From Spirosoma sp. (GTDB lineage: Bacteria; Bacteroidota; Bacteroidia; Cytophagales; Spirosomataceae), in contig NZ_JAPLET010000009.1 in NCBI RefSeq assembly GCF_026391055.1, forward strand, positions 62,001 to 126,000: DNA of 64,000 nucleotides. Reading direction: 5' to 3'. Position 1 is the stretch's first letter. The number at the start of each line of letters is the position of its first letter. Shown here piece after piece: positions 17,836 through 27,456 of the stretch. Below the pieces are notes generated by a model. It did not search any database. It saw nothing but the letters and a program-made list of their open reading frames with translations, and was not told the origin of the DNA. The translations under genes and the position numbers were made by a program.

Positions 17836-18879
17836 ATGTGTCGGATGCAAGTGAAGAGGCTGAAAAAAGTAACGCTCTGGCGTCTGGGTAGCCTGTTAAC
17901 TATGCTGTTTGGCTTTACTCAATTTCAACAGCTAACCGAATTGAAACCGTTTCAGCTAACCGGATTGGCGCAGGGAACGACCTACGCCATTACGTATTAT
18001 AGCCAGCGGGAAATTATCCAGAAGCCTCAGATTGATAGTATTTTTAGTCGGCTCGATCAATCTCTTTCTATTTATTCGCCCACCTCGCTCATTAGCCGGT
18101 TTAACCAATCAGCTACCGGAGTCGAGACAGACATGCACCTTCGACAGGTAGTTCAGAAATCACTGGCGATTTTCAACGAAACGGCTGGTGTGTTCGACAT
18201 AACCGTTCACCCGCTGGTCAACGCGTGGGGCTTTGGCACTGAGAAAGTTACGACGCTGCCGGATTCTGCTACAATCAAATCGTTACTAGCCTGCGTGGGC
18301 TCGGAGAAACTCCGTTTAAACCAGAATTGGCTTAGGAAAACTGTGCCTTGTACCCGAATCGATGTCAACGGAATTGCCCAGGGATATAGCGTTGATGTGA
18401 TTGCCAATTATCTGGAAAAGCACGGCATTCGAAATTATATGGTTGAAGTGGGTGGCGAGATCCGCGTGAAGGGACGCAAGTATCCGCAAAACACACCTAT
18501 GTCGATTGGTATTGAGACACCTACAAAAAACGAGTTCGAGTCAGCATCCATTCAGACAGTAATTGAAGTGAATCAGGGGGCGGTTACGACGTCGGGGAAT
18601 TACCGGAAATATCGGCAGGTTGGGCCTAATCGGATTTCACACATTATCAATCCTAAAACAGGTTATACCAGTCAAAATGAGCTCATTAGCGTAACCGTCA
18701 TGGCGCATGATGCTATCATCGCAGACGGTTACGACAATGCGCTGTTAGCCATGGGATTATCACAAGCGCTAGCCTTCCTAAAGCATCATCAAAACCTGGA
18801 TGCCTATTTTATTTACCAAAAATCGAATGGAGCCATTACCGATACGGCCACAGCCGGTTTTTATAAATTCATGCGATAG
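17836..18879 (+). CDS. apbE: ApbE-like FAD:protein FMN transferase
   Basis: Member of the ApbE family, which attaches FMN covalently to Thr/Ser of target flavoproteins using FAD and Mg2+. The 347-residue protein has an N-terminal hydrophobic segment for export or anchoring, then QGTTYAITYYS, DVNGIAQGYSVDVIANYL, EVGGEIRVKG, TTSGNYRKY and SHIINPKTGY, all family landmarks. The Mg-binding C-terminal motif, usually ADxxxTA, reads ADGYDNA, so Thr is replaced by Asn. The ATG directly follows the stop of the aldolase gene (no gap), so the two are coupled. No NqrC/RnfG-type flavinylation target is visible. It may flavinylate a redox partner of the exported oxidoreductases (inference). Confidence 0.82.
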   Translation: MCRMQVKRLKKVTLWRLGSLLTMLFGFTQFQQLTELKPFQLTGLAQGTTYAITYYSQREIIQKPQIDSIFSRLDQSLSIYSPTSLISRFNQSATGVETDMHLRQVVQKSLAIFNETAGVFDITVHPLVNAWGFGTEKVTTLPDSATIKSLLACVGSEKLRLNQNWLRKTVPCTRIDVNGIAQGYSVDVIANYLEKHGIRNYMVEVGGEIRVKGRKYPQNTPMSIGIETPTKNEFESASIQTVIEVNQGAVTTSGNYRKYRQVGPNRISHIINPKTGYTSQNELISVTVMAHDAIIADGYDNALLAMGLSQALAFLKHHQNLDAYFIYQKSNGAITDTATAGFYKFMR

Positions 18880-19004
18880 CCAACGTAGTGGCATTGAATT
18901 CCGACCGTGAAATTTTTTATAAAAAAAGTACACAGTCACTAAGGGTATCTACCGGTAAACTCGACTTAGGCTTATATCTGTAATCCTGAATCAGCTACTT
19001 ACCG

Positions 19005-19664
19005 ATGCACCAGCCTCTGTTTCAGCTATCGGATGAGTCTGCCAGCCTCATCCACCCACTCAGACCTACTGTTTCTACAAGTATGGAGCATGATCCAGAC
19101 TGGCAACTTCAACAGGTATGGGCGACCAATCCACAGGAGGCTTGTGAAGTTCTTTTTCGTAAATACTACGTGGCTTTGTGCAGCCACGCCAGCCGGTTTG
19201 TGTACTCAAAAGAAGCCGCTGAAGATATTGTTTCGGAAGTCTTTTACCAGTTCTACAAAGAAGAGCTGTATAAGAACGTCAATAGCTCGTACAAAGCTTA
19301 CCTCATGCAGGCTGTCCGCTACCGGGCTTATGATTATATCCGGTGGGAACTCACCAAATCCCGACGCGGAACTGACCTCGACTGGGTAACCATTATTGAC
19401 CGTGATCCTTCGCCGTCGGAGATCGTCCAGTACGATGAACTGTACCGGAGCATTGAGCTGGCCATTGATCAACTGCCCCCGCAAACCAAACGGGTATTTC
19501 TGCTGAGCCGATTTGAAGGACGGAAGTACCAGGAGATTGCCGGTGAACTCGCCATCAGTATAAAAACGGTAGAAACGCACATGAGCAAGGCCCTGTCGCT
19601 GCTTCGCCAGGCACTTCGCCCCATGTGGATCTGGATAGTACTGGCCAGTCTGGTTCGTTTCTGA
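19005..19664 (+). CDS. ECF-type RNA polymerase sigma-70 factor
   Basis: Extracytoplasmic-function sigma factor of 219 residues, the output of the SusC/FecR signalling relay encoded next. Region 2 is seen at RFVYSKEAAEDIVSEVFYQF and region 4 at LPPQTKRVFLLSRFEG, then YQEIAGELAISIKTVETHMS, with a short hydrophobic C-terminal tail (MWIWIVLASLV) as in many Bacteroidota members. ATG 19005 gives a longer N-terminus; ATG 19083 (MEHDPDW) is an equally plausible start. It heads the second uptake locus and is 52 bp before fecR. It probably activates transcription of the downstream susCD when the transporter is loaded. Confidence 0.9.
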   Translation: MHQPLFQLSDESASLIHPLRPTVSTSMEHDPDWQLQQVWATNPQEACEVLFRKYYVALCSHASRFVYSKEAAEDIVSEVFYQFYKEELYKNVNSSYKAYLMQAVRYRAYDYIRWELTKSRRGTDLDWVTIIDRDPSPSEIVQYDELYRSIELAIDQLPPQTKRVFLLSRFEGRKYQEIAGELAISIKTVETHMSKALSLLRQALRPMWIWIVLASLVRF

Positions 19665-19716
19665 TCTTATCATATCATTGTCTCACCATGCAAAAAAGAT
19701 GTAAATCCACTTCGAG

Positions 19717-20736
19717 ATGAATCAAATCACGAAAGCGCTTTTGCTTGATTATCACGCCGGGAGGGTAACGGCGCTGCAACGTAAGCTCATCGAAAATTGG
19801 TTACAGGACGCTCGTAACCGATCCACCTATTACGATACCCTATATGAATGGGAATCTACCCACCCGCAGTACGTAGCCGATGTAACGACTGGCCTAGATC
19901 GCTTTCGGCGTCGGTTGTCAGGCTCGCAGCCGGCAACAACAGCCCTTATTCAAGACGAGGCCATACCGGTCAGACCACTCTTCCCCAAATTTCGCTCAGG
20001 TTGGCTAGCCGCTGCCTGCGTAGCCTTACTCCTGTTTGGAGGCTGGCTGTTTCGTACCTCCATTTTGTATAAAACATATACGACCCACAGCGGACAGCTA
20101 CAAAAGCTTCTTTTGCCCGATGGTAGCCGGGTTGTTTTGAATGCCAACTCGATACTACGGCTACCCCGATTCGGATGGCTGCGTGACAACTCGCAACGGG
20201 ATGTCTTTTTAACGGGTGAGGCCGAATTCAACGTAGTGCATCTGACAGATCATCGCCGGTTCGTTGTACATACCAACCGGCAGCTCGATATCGAAGTGCT
20301 GGGTACTGAATTCGTCGTACTGGCCCGCCAGCGGGCAACCCGGGTAGTGCTCCTGCGCGGAAAAGTGAAACTGCATTATCAGCCAGACCAGCAGTCCGAA
20401 AAAACGCTGACAATGCGTCCAGGACAGAAAGTAACGCTCAATAACCACAAACGGGCGCTGGAGCTGACAAATTCGTCCAGCCCTACTGACTTCAGCGCCT
20501 GGAAGAACCGGCAGTATGTTTTCCATGATACACCTTTAACCGAGATCGGTCAGATGATTCAGGATGACTTTGGCCTTAAGGTCATCATTAAAGAGCCATC
20601 ACTGGCGGAACGGCAGGTCTCAGGCACCTATGACGTAACGCATGTGGACGAACTACTGAGCGCTTTGGAAGAACTCTTAGCCATTCGAATAACTCGCCAG
20701 CGTGATCGAATCATCTTCTCTCAACTGAATAAATAA
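19717..20736 (+). CDS. FecR-type anti-sigma factor
   Basis: Inner-membrane anti-sigma protein of 339 residues. The cytoplasmic N-terminal part (about 1-90) has the helical segment that holds the sigma factor; a single membrane helix follows (GWLAAACVALLLFGGWLF), then the periplasmic FecR domain (TTHSGQLQKLLLPDGSRVVL, LTGEAEFNV) and a C-terminal STN-like DUF4974 module (DTPLTEIGQMIQDDFGLKV). It lies between the sigma gene and susC, the standard order for a trans-envelope relay. Confidence 0.93.
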   Translation: MNQITKALLLDYHAGRVTALQRKLIENWLQDARNRSTYYDTLYEWESTHPQYVADVTTGLDRFRRRLSGSQPATTALIQDEAIPVRPLFPKFRSGWLAAACVALLLFGGWLFRTSILYKTYTTHSGQLQKLLLPDGSRVVLNANSILRLPRFGWLRDNSQRDVFLTGEAEFNVVHLTDHRRFVVHTNRQLDIEVLGTEFVVLARQRATRVVLLRGKVKLHYQPDQQSEKTLTMRPGQKVTLNNHKRALELTNSSSPTDFSAWKNRQYVFHDTPLTEIGQMIQDDFGLKVIIKEPSLAERQVSGTYDVTHVDELLSALEELLAIRITRQRDRIIFSQLNK

Positions 20737-20759
20737 CTGTTCTTTGACACCATAATCTC

Positions 20760-23700
20760 ATGAAGAAACTAGTACGTCTATTCCTGTTTAGTTGTCTGTT
20801 GACCGGGTGTATGGATGTTGTCTGTCAGGCACAAACCCTGGCACGCGTAAATCAACTCACCCAGTCGGATGGTCCGGTCAGACAGGTAACTTACCGATCC
20901 CTGCGGGAAGCCCTGACAGCAGTAAAGAACCAGTATAAAGTCAATATACTTTACGAAGGCCGCACACTCGAACCCTTCAGCATTCCCGAAAGTCGGCTGC
21001 GGTTCGACGGGTCCGTTGAGACCGCTTTGACTGATTTACTGAGCCCATTTGGCTTGTCCTTCAAACGCATGAAAACGGGTGGGTACCTCGTGCTGGCTGG
21101 TAGTACAAACACACCATCCTCAGCAGTGATCTTACCAATTAAGCCAGCGGAGGTGCATACCGGGCAACTACCCGTTCCCAGCAGTTTACCGAAAGAAAAG
21201 GGCATCCAGGGGGTTGTTCAGGACGGAACCAATGGTCAGGCGTTGCCGGGCGTCAGTATCACGCTAAAAGGAACCCAGCAGGGCACCACCACCGATGCCG
21301 AGGGTCGTTACCGGCTTCAGGTGCCCGACGGCAACGCAGTGCTGGTGTTCAGTTTCATTGGCTTCGAAACCCGTGAAATCCTGACGGGTACCCAGACCGA
21401 ACTGAACGTTTCGCTAACCCCTTCCGATCAGGTACTCAATGAAGTTGTCGTAGTGGGTTATGGAACAAAACGGAAACGAGATTTAACCGGTGCCATTTCG
21501 TCGGTCAGCTCGGGGGATCTCCAGAAAGTCGCAACCAGCAACTTTACGTCCGCCATTGAAGGAAAGGTGCCTGGCGTCTATGTAACACAAACCAGTGGGG
21601 CTCCCGGCAGTGCCAGTTCCGTACGAATTAGGGGCGTCGGTACAACGGGCGCCAATCAACCCTTATACGTAGTAGACGGGGTTCCCATGACCGGCGAAAG
21701 TACGTCCGTTCCGGGTAGTTCCTACGGAATCGACGCCATGTCGATTCTCAACCCCAATGACATCGAATCCATTGAGGTATTGAAAGATGCAGCTTCTGCG
21801 GCTATCTATGGGTCACGGGGGGCGAATGGTGTGATTCTGGTTACCACCAAACGCGGCAAGGAAGGTGCAGCCCAGGTTGCGATCAATGCCTCTGCTGGTA
21901 TCGCCCAACTATGGCGCAAGCCCGCGTTTCTGAATGCACAGGAGTTCGCCACCATGGCCAACGAACTGGCGGCTAATTCAGGTATAAAACCAAATCCGGA
22001 ATGGGCCAACCCAAAATCATTTGGCCAAGGAACGGACATGATTGGACTTGTTTTTCAGAATGCACCCGTACAGAATTATGATATCAGTATTTCGGGCGGC
22101 ACAAAAAATCTGAAAGCCCGCCTTTCTCTTGGTTACAATGATCAGGTAGGCACCATGATCGAGACGTATTATAAGCGGTACACAGCCAGGGCCACCGCCG
22201 ATTTGAAGGCGGGAGAGAAATTGAGTTTCGGCGGCTCGCTGGCGTTTGCCAGCACCGAAACAAAAGGGCAGAATACCGATCCCTTGCAAGGGGGTATTTT
22301 CAACCTGGCCCAACAGTTCTTTCCAACCTTAGCCCAGGATGCTCCCTTTTTTGGGGATGGCGTTTATTACACCAGTAACGGAGATAACCCGTTGTTAAAG
22401 GCCAAAGCAATTGATAATAAATTATTTAATTCTAGAATATACGGCAGTACGTTCGGAGAATATGCGATTGCGACGGGCTTGAAGTTCAGAACCAGTGTAG
22501 GTATCGACGCCAACTTTAACCGGTCTCGTTCTTGGGAAGGTAAAGTGCAACGCGGCTTCTATGTACATCCACGCGCCACCCTCACAGAGGGGTTTGATAA
22601 CCGCTTTAACTGGTTAATTGAAAACACGCTTTCTTACGCGAAACAAATCGGCGATCATTCGTTTTCCGCCGTATTAGGCCAAAGCGCGCAAAAGAACCGG
22701 CTGAATTTGATTGCCTCGACGGGAAATGGGTACCTGAGTGAAGCGTTGCAGGTGATCAACGCCAGCGATGTTAGTTTACGTAGTACGAGTGGCACCAGTA
22801 GTAACGCCACCTTAGCTTCCTATTTCGGACGTATCGATTATACCTTCAAGGATAAATACCTGGTGTCGGCCAGCCTGCGTCGGGATGGATCATCCAACTT
22901 TGGCCCTAATAACAAATGGGGGTATTTCCCGGCTATATCGGGCGGGTGGCGGATCTCGCAGGAAGCATTCATGGCTCCGCTCGATAAGGTGGTCAATGAC
23001 CTGAAAATCCGGGCGAGCTGGGGCCGGGTTGGTAATGATGCGATTCCGGCGTTTGGATACCTAAGCACGATTCGAAACGGAAGTTCGGCCGACAATTATG
23101 CGCTGGGAACCGGGGATCAAGCCATTGTGATCGGCTCAACCCTGGTGCGGCCAGGGAATGCAGATTTGAAGTGGGAAACGACGCAGCAGCTGGATATTGG
23201 CCTCGACGCTTCGTTTTTTGGCGATAAGCTGTATCTGACCGCCGACTATTATAAAAAGGACAACATCGGCATGTTGATCAGCCTGCCGGTTTCCTTAGAG
23301 GCTGGTTTTCAGAATGCGCCGAGCGTCAATGGGGGGCAAGTGCGCAACACCGGGATGGAACTGTTAGTCGGCTATCGCAGCAAAGTGGGGGACTTCCGCT
23401 TTAATGTCAGCGCGAATGCCTCAACGTTAAAAAATGAGGTGATCAGCCTGGGTGTCGGTCAGCCTATTGTGGGTCCTACACTGGCTGGCTCCAGCATGAC
23501 GATGACCTATACCCGAGTAGGCGAACCCATTGGCTATTACCGGGGCTACGTCGTTGATGGCATTTACCAGACCAATCAGGAGATCAATAAGACGTTCCAG
23601 CCCAACGCTGTGGCCGGTGATTTTAAGTACCGGGATGTAAACGGCGATGGTGCCTTAACGGATGCCGACAAAGTTAAATTAGGAAAGCCCTGGCCCGATT

Positions 23701-24215
23701 TAACGTACGGCCTGAATATGGACTTGTCCTATAAAGGGTTCGATTTCAATTTGTTGCTGCAGGGAATCACCGGCTCCCAACTGTTTCACGCCAACAAGAT
23801 CACGAACTATCAGATGAAATATTATAATGGGAACGGGATTATTAACGGCGTGAAAGACATTCTGAACCACTGGACGCCGGGCAGCGGAATTAACGACCAG
23901 CCGGGGTTAAAATACACCGATGCTAATGGAAATTATTCCAATGCCTCTTCTTTCTACGTGGAGAATGGCGATTATCTGCGGGTACGCAACGTGGTGTTAG
24001 GCTATAACCTGCCACAAGCCCTCATTCGTACCGTAACGCATAACGCCTTTAAGAGCTTACGGGTATATGTTACCGCCCAAAACCTGTTCACCTTCACCAA
24101 GTATACTGGATTCGATCCGGAAGTGGGCAGTGCTAATCCACTAAATGCCGGCATTGACACGGGCATCTACCCACTACCTAGAACGCTGACGGGCGGAATC
24201 AATATCGTTTTTTAA
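20760..24215 (+). CDS. SusC-type TonB-linked transporter with N-terminal STN signalling domain
   Basis: Outer-membrane transducer-transporter of 1151 residues. After the signal peptide, residues about 45-115 form an STN domain (SLREALTAVKNQYKVNILYE), which contacts FecR. A carboxypeptidase-like regulatory domain follows (GVVQDGTNGQALPGVSITLK), then the TonB-box region VVVVGYGTKRKRDLTGAISS, the plug (VRIRGVGTTGANQPLYVVDG) and the barrel. The extra STN domain explains its greater length compared with the SusC at 4896-7967. It lies 23 bp after fecR and 20 bp before susD. Loading of ligand is expected to release the sigma factor. Confidence 0.95.
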   Translation: MKKLVRLFLFSCLLTGCMDVVCQAQTLARVNQLTQSDGPVRQVTYRSLREALTAVKNQYKVNILYEGRTLEPFSIPESRLRFDGSVETALTDLLSPFGLSFKRMKTGGYLVLAGSTNTPSSAVILPIKPAEVHTGQLPVPSSLPKEKGIQGVVQDGTNGQALPGVSITLKGTQQGTTTDAEGRYRLQVPDGNAVLVFSFIGFETREILTGTQTELNVSLTPSDQVLNEVVVVGYGTKRKRDLTGAISSVSSGDLQKVATSNFTSAIEGKVPGVYVTQTSGAPGSASSVRIRGVGTTGANQPLYVVDGVPMTGESTSVPGSSYGIDAMSILNPNDIESIEVLKDAASAAIYGSRGANGVILVTTKRGKEGAAQVAINASAGIAQLWRKPAFLNAQEFATMANELAANSGIKPNPEWANPKSFGQGTDMIGLVFQNAPVQNYDISISGGTKNLKARLSLGYNDQVGTMIETYYKRYTARATADLKAGEKLSFGGSLAFASTETKGQNTDPLQGGIFNLAQQFFPTLAQDAPFFGDGVYYTSNGDNPLLKAKAIDNKLFNSRIYGSTFGEYAIATGLKFRTSVGIDANFNRSRSWEGKVQRGFYVHPRATLTEGFDNRFNWLIENTLSYAKQIGDHSFSAVLGQSAQKNRLNLIASTGNGYLSEALQVINASDVSLRSTSGTSSNATLASYFGRIDYTFKDKYLVSASLRRDGSSNFGPNNKWGYFPAISGGWRISQEAFMAPLDKVVNDLKIRASWGRVGNDAIPAFGYLSTIRNGSSADNYALGTGDQAIVIGSTLVRPGNADLKWETTQQLDIGLDASFFGDKLYLTADYYKKDNIGMLISLPVSLEAGFQNAPSVNGGQVRNTGMELLVGYRSKVGDFRFNVSANASTLKNEVISLGVGQPIVGPTLAGSSMTMTYTRVGEPIGYYRGYVVDGIYQTNQEINKTFQPNAVAGDFKYRDVNGDGALTDADKVKLGKPWPDLTYGLNMDLSYKGFDFNLLLQGITGSQLFHANKITNYQMKYYNGNGIINGVKDILNHWTPGSGINDQPGLKYTDANGNYSNASSFYVENGDYLRVRNVVLGYNLPQALIRTVTHNAFKSLRVYVTAQNLFTFTKYTGFDPEVGSANPLNAGIDTGIYPLPRTLTGGINIVF

Positions 24216-24235
24216 CCCACTCACTAAGCGACGAC

Positions 24236-25762
24236 ATGAAAACAATAAAAAGCCTTATCGTTATCATTTTAGTGACCCTAACCACCTCCTGCGGTGACAA
24301 ATTCCTGAGTGTCGTCCCCACGGATGTGCTTACGGACGCTAATTTCTTCCAAACCGAAGCCGATGCGCAGTCGGCGCTGACTGGGGTCTACGGTCAGTTA
24401 CAACCGGAGGCCACCTTTGGTAATCTTATCGATGCCGCCAATCTGGATTGGACCATGAGCGGTGATTTGTATGAGCAGGACCAAAACACACCGCGCGTCG
24501 AGTTGGAAATGCTGAGTTTACCGGCAAATAATCTCTACATTGGTCAGTTGTATTCGGGACTGTTTCAGGGGGTTAGCCGGGCTAATTTTGTTATTGGACG
24601 GGTTAGCAAAATGGATAATCTCAGCCCTCAGGTAAAGGAGTCGATTTTGGCGCAGGCAAAATTCCTGCGGGGTATATTTTACTACCGGCTGGTCAATTAC
24701 TTCGGGGGGGTATCATTAGTCACATCCGAATTAAACGCGTCGTCCAAACTGGATATTCCACGTGCTTCGGCCGCCGACATCTGGAAGCAGGTCGAAACTG
24801 ATTTAAGCGAAGCGGTTGCGGTTTTGCCAGCAACCTGGTCAGGCAGCGACCTTGGCCGGGCAACCAAGGGGGCGGCCCTCAGTTTTCTGGTGAAGGCTCA
24901 GTTGTGGCAACAAAAATACCAGGAAGCTGTAACTACCAGCGAAGCTATTCTTAACCTGGGTATTTATGGTCTTCTTCCCAATTTCAGAAGCGTGTTTCTG
25001 AAGAGTAATGAAAACAACAAAGAGATTGTCTTTTCAACCCAGTATTCATCCGTTAACGATGGCAGCGAAGGCAGTGGCCTCGATGTTCGGTCGGCTCCCC
25101 GGGGAGCGCCAGCCGCCTTCATTGGGCGTGGTGCCAATAGTAATTTTGTGCCGCAGACGAGCTGGATCAATGCCATTGAACGGGATCCAGCCGGCAAGAT
25201 CAAAGACCAGCGGTATTACGGTGTGATCATCGGACCCGGCGAGTCGCATCCCGAAATGCCGGGGTTTGTTATGCCGCTCACCTTCCCCAACCCCTACACG
25301 AAAACCGGTTACATCGTTACAAAATATTGGCAGGAAGCCGCTCTGGTATCCTCGGGGATTAATGCCCCGATCATACGCTATGCTGAAGTTTTATTGAATT
25401 ATGCCGAAGCGCTCAACGAGGTTGGTCGGTCGGCGGATGCCATGGCGCAGGTCAATCTGGTCAGGGCCCGGGCAAAATTAGACCCCAAGCCACTCAATCT
25501 GCCAAAAGATAACGTACTTGACGCCGTGTTTTACGAACGGCGCATGGAGTTTATCTGGGAGTCTCCTGGTGCCTTTTCCGACCTCAACCGGCGAGGACGA
25601 TTTTTAGACTTTATCAAAGCAAACCGAGTCGATTATGACAAAATACAGGTAGCTACCAAGCCCTGGGTTCAGCAGAAAGTAATTTTATTACCCATTCCGC
25701 AATCGGCCCGGGATGTCAATAAATCACTGACGCAAAATCCTGGTTATCCCGCTTTCCAGTGA
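24236..25762 (+). CDS. SusD/RagB-type outer-membrane lipoprotein
   Basis: Surface glycan-binding lipoprotein of 508 residues, partner of the preceding SusC. The lipobox cysteine is C19 (LVTLTTSCGDKF). Family segments include FFQTEADAQSALTGVYGQL, AQAKFLRGIFYYRLVNYFGG and the C-terminal APIIRYAEVLLNYAEALNE with YERRMEFIWE. It shows only general family similarity to the SusD at 7991-9409, so the two loci recognise different glycans (inference). Confidence 0.95.
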   Translation: MKTIKSLIVIILVTLTTSCGDKFLSVVPTDVLTDANFFQTEADAQSALTGVYGQLQPEATFGNLIDAANLDWTMSGDLYEQDQNTPRVELEMLSLPANNLYIGQLYSGLFQGVSRANFVIGRVSKMDNLSPQVKESILAQAKFLRGIFYYRLVNYFGGVSLVTSELNASSKLDIPRASAADIWKQVETDLSEAVAVLPATWSGSDLGRATKGAALSFLVKAQLWQQKYQEAVTTSEAILNLGIYGLLPNFRSVFLKSNENNKEIVFSTQYSSVNDGSEGSGLDVRSAPRGAPAAFIGRGANSNFVPQTSWINAIERDPAGKIKDQRYYGVIIGPGESHPEMPGFVMPLTFPNPYTKTGYIVTKYWQEAALVSSGINAPIIRYAEVLLNYAEALNEVGRSADAMAQVNLVRARAKLDPKPLNLPKDNVLDAVFYERRMEFIWESPGAFSDLNRRGRFLDFIKANRVDYDKIQVATKPWVQQKVILLPIPQSARDVNKSLTQNPGYPAFQ

Positions 25763-25861
25763 GCATCTACTGAGCATCAATCGCTGGCAAACCGTTCCGC
25801 TTGGCAGTTCAATAGCGTTTGGTTTGTCAGCGATCAATCCATAAGCCCTTACTCCATTGTC

Positions 25862-27064
25862 ATGCAACATTTAAAATTTTTTATTCTTTCTTCCCTCTTC
25901 TTATTGGCATTAATCAAGGGGCAGGCTCAACCTGGTTTTGTAGCCAATTACGACGAATCAAAAGTTCCGCCTTATACGTTGCCCGACGTCTTAAAAACAA
26001 CCACGAACGTTGCAGTTAAAAGCAAGGAGACCTGGGAAAACGTAAGACGGCCCGAAATCATCAAACTGTTTGAAGAGAACGTGTACGGCCAAATGCCCAA
26101 AACCTATGACCGGCTTACGTACTCGATAAAACATGAAAACGCCAGCGCCATGGCAGGTAAAGCCATCCTGAAAGAGGTAGTTATTGAGGTTGTACGCAAC
26201 AACAAGCCCCTGAAAATAAATCTGGTTCTTTTCGTACCTACCAAGCAGAAAGGCCCGGTTCCTGTTTTCCTGCTGATTAATAACCGGGGTAAAGATAATA
26301 CGGACCCCACCCGGGCGAAAAAAAGTGACTTCTGGCCGGCTGAGATGGTGATTGATAGCGGGTATGCTATTGCGGCTTTTCACGTGAGCGATCTGGCTCC
26401 TGATGATACGGCTAACTACGTCAATGGCGTACTTCAGCTTTACCCGGAACAATTGACAGCGAATAACGGGATGAAGGCCATAGGTGCCTGGGCATGGGGC
26501 GCTAGCCGTGCGCTGGATTATTTTGAAAAAGATGCCGCTGTAGACGCCAAAAAGGTAATCGTAGTGGGGCACTCCCGGGGCGGCAAAGCATCGTTGTGGG
26601 CGGCTGCCGAGGATCAGCGATTTGCCATGTGTGCGACTAACTGTTCGGGCAACACGGGGGCTGCTTTATCTCACAGGCGATTTGGCGAAACGATTAGTCG
26701 AATCAATACCGTTTTTCCTCATTGGTTTGCAACAAACTACAAAAAGTTTAATAATAATGAAGATGCCTTACCACTAGACCAGCATATGCTGATTGCCACG
26801 GTTGCCCCAAGACCGCTGTATGCTACGAATGCATCAAAGGATCTTTGGGCCGACCCAACGGGAACATTCTTATCGTTGAAACAGGCGGAGAAAGTGAATG
26901 CGTTATACGGGATTAAATCAAGTTTGCCAGCCAACCCACCGACTATAAATCAGCCTGTTGTTTCTTCTCAAATGGGCTACCATAACCGGGATGGAGAACA
27001 TAACTTGACAGCCTACGATTGGAGCAATTTCATAAAATTTGCCAACACTCATGTAAAAAAGTGA
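25862..27064 (+). CDS. Exported CE15-type glucuronoyl esterase
   Basis: Secreted alpha/beta hydrolase of 400 residues with a signal peptide ending near GQAQ. The nucleophile elbow is VVGHSRGGKASLW (S238). The surrounding sequence AAAEDQRFAMCATNCSGNTG, HRRFGETISRINTVFPHWF and LPLDQHMLIATVAPRPLY, and the C-terminal YHNRDGEHNLTAYDW (catalytic His probably H380), match CE15 4-O-methylglucuronoyl methylesterases. These hydrolyse ester links between glucuronoxylan and lignin or methanol. It lies 99 bp after susD, in the same direction, and is the only enzyme of this locus. An acetyl xylan esterase annotation is the main alternative. Confidence 0.82.
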   Translation: MQHLKFFILSSLFLLALIKGQAQPGFVANYDESKVPPYTLPDVLKTTTNVAVKSKETWENVRRPEIIKLFEENVYGQMPKTYDRLTYSIKHENASAMAGKAILKEVVIEVVRNNKPLKINLVLFVPTKQKGPVPVFLLINNRGKDNTDPTRAKKSDFWPAEMVIDSGYAIAAFHVSDLAPDDTANYVNGVLQLYPEQLTANNGMKAIGAWAWGASRALDYFEKDAAVDAKKVIVVGHSRGGKASLWAAAEDQRFAMCATNCSGNTGAALSHRRFGETISRINTVFPHWFATNYKKFNNNEDALPLDQHMLIATVAPRPLYATNASKDLWADPTGTFLSLKQAEKVNALYGIKSSLPANPPTINQPVVSSQMGYHNRDGEHNLTAYDWSNFIKFANTHVKK

Positions 27065-27224
27065 GAAGCTGACTGTTTGTAAATACGCTCGTCTGTTCAG
27101 CAAAGATTGTGTAGGCGAAAATGTAGAGGGACCAAAGTCAGTGAGATGAACAGGATTCGGGCTGATACTTGTATGACTTAGTATGGCCTTTTTAATCCCT
27201 TACTCAACAGGTCGATCCTGATAG

Positions 27225-27443
27225 CTGCTCTACCTGCGTTCAGGTACGTTCATTCACTTCCTCAACGTACTGATTTGTGTTGGAATCGCCTTTATGCTTT
27301 TGCTACAACCTCTGGGCGGGGCTTCCACGCACTTCGCGGGCTGGTTTTTTATTGCTTTAAATATAGGCCTACTATTCCTGACGCGTCGGCTACAGGTGGA
27401 TGAATGGGATGGAATCAGCCACAAAAGAAGCGCTATTGAATAA
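27225..27443 (+). pseudogene. Possible remnant of a membrane protein gene
   Basis: An open stretch preceded by a stop at 27222 and ending at TAA 27441 encodes hydrophobic segments (FLNVLICVGIAFMLLLQPLG and GWFFIALNIGLLFLTRR). The only internal ATG, at 27294, would give 49 residues. The sequence reads like two membrane helices of a larger protein with its N-terminus lost, though a genuine small membrane protein is not excluded. The family is not recognised. Confidence 0.3.
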
Positions 27444-27456
27444 GAAGTAACCCTTC

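Noticed and set aside
25991-26572. A 193-codon minus-strand frame inside the CE15 esterase gene
   Set aside because: Antisense to a gene with a complete nucleophile elbow and family blocks; composition is unlike a real protein.
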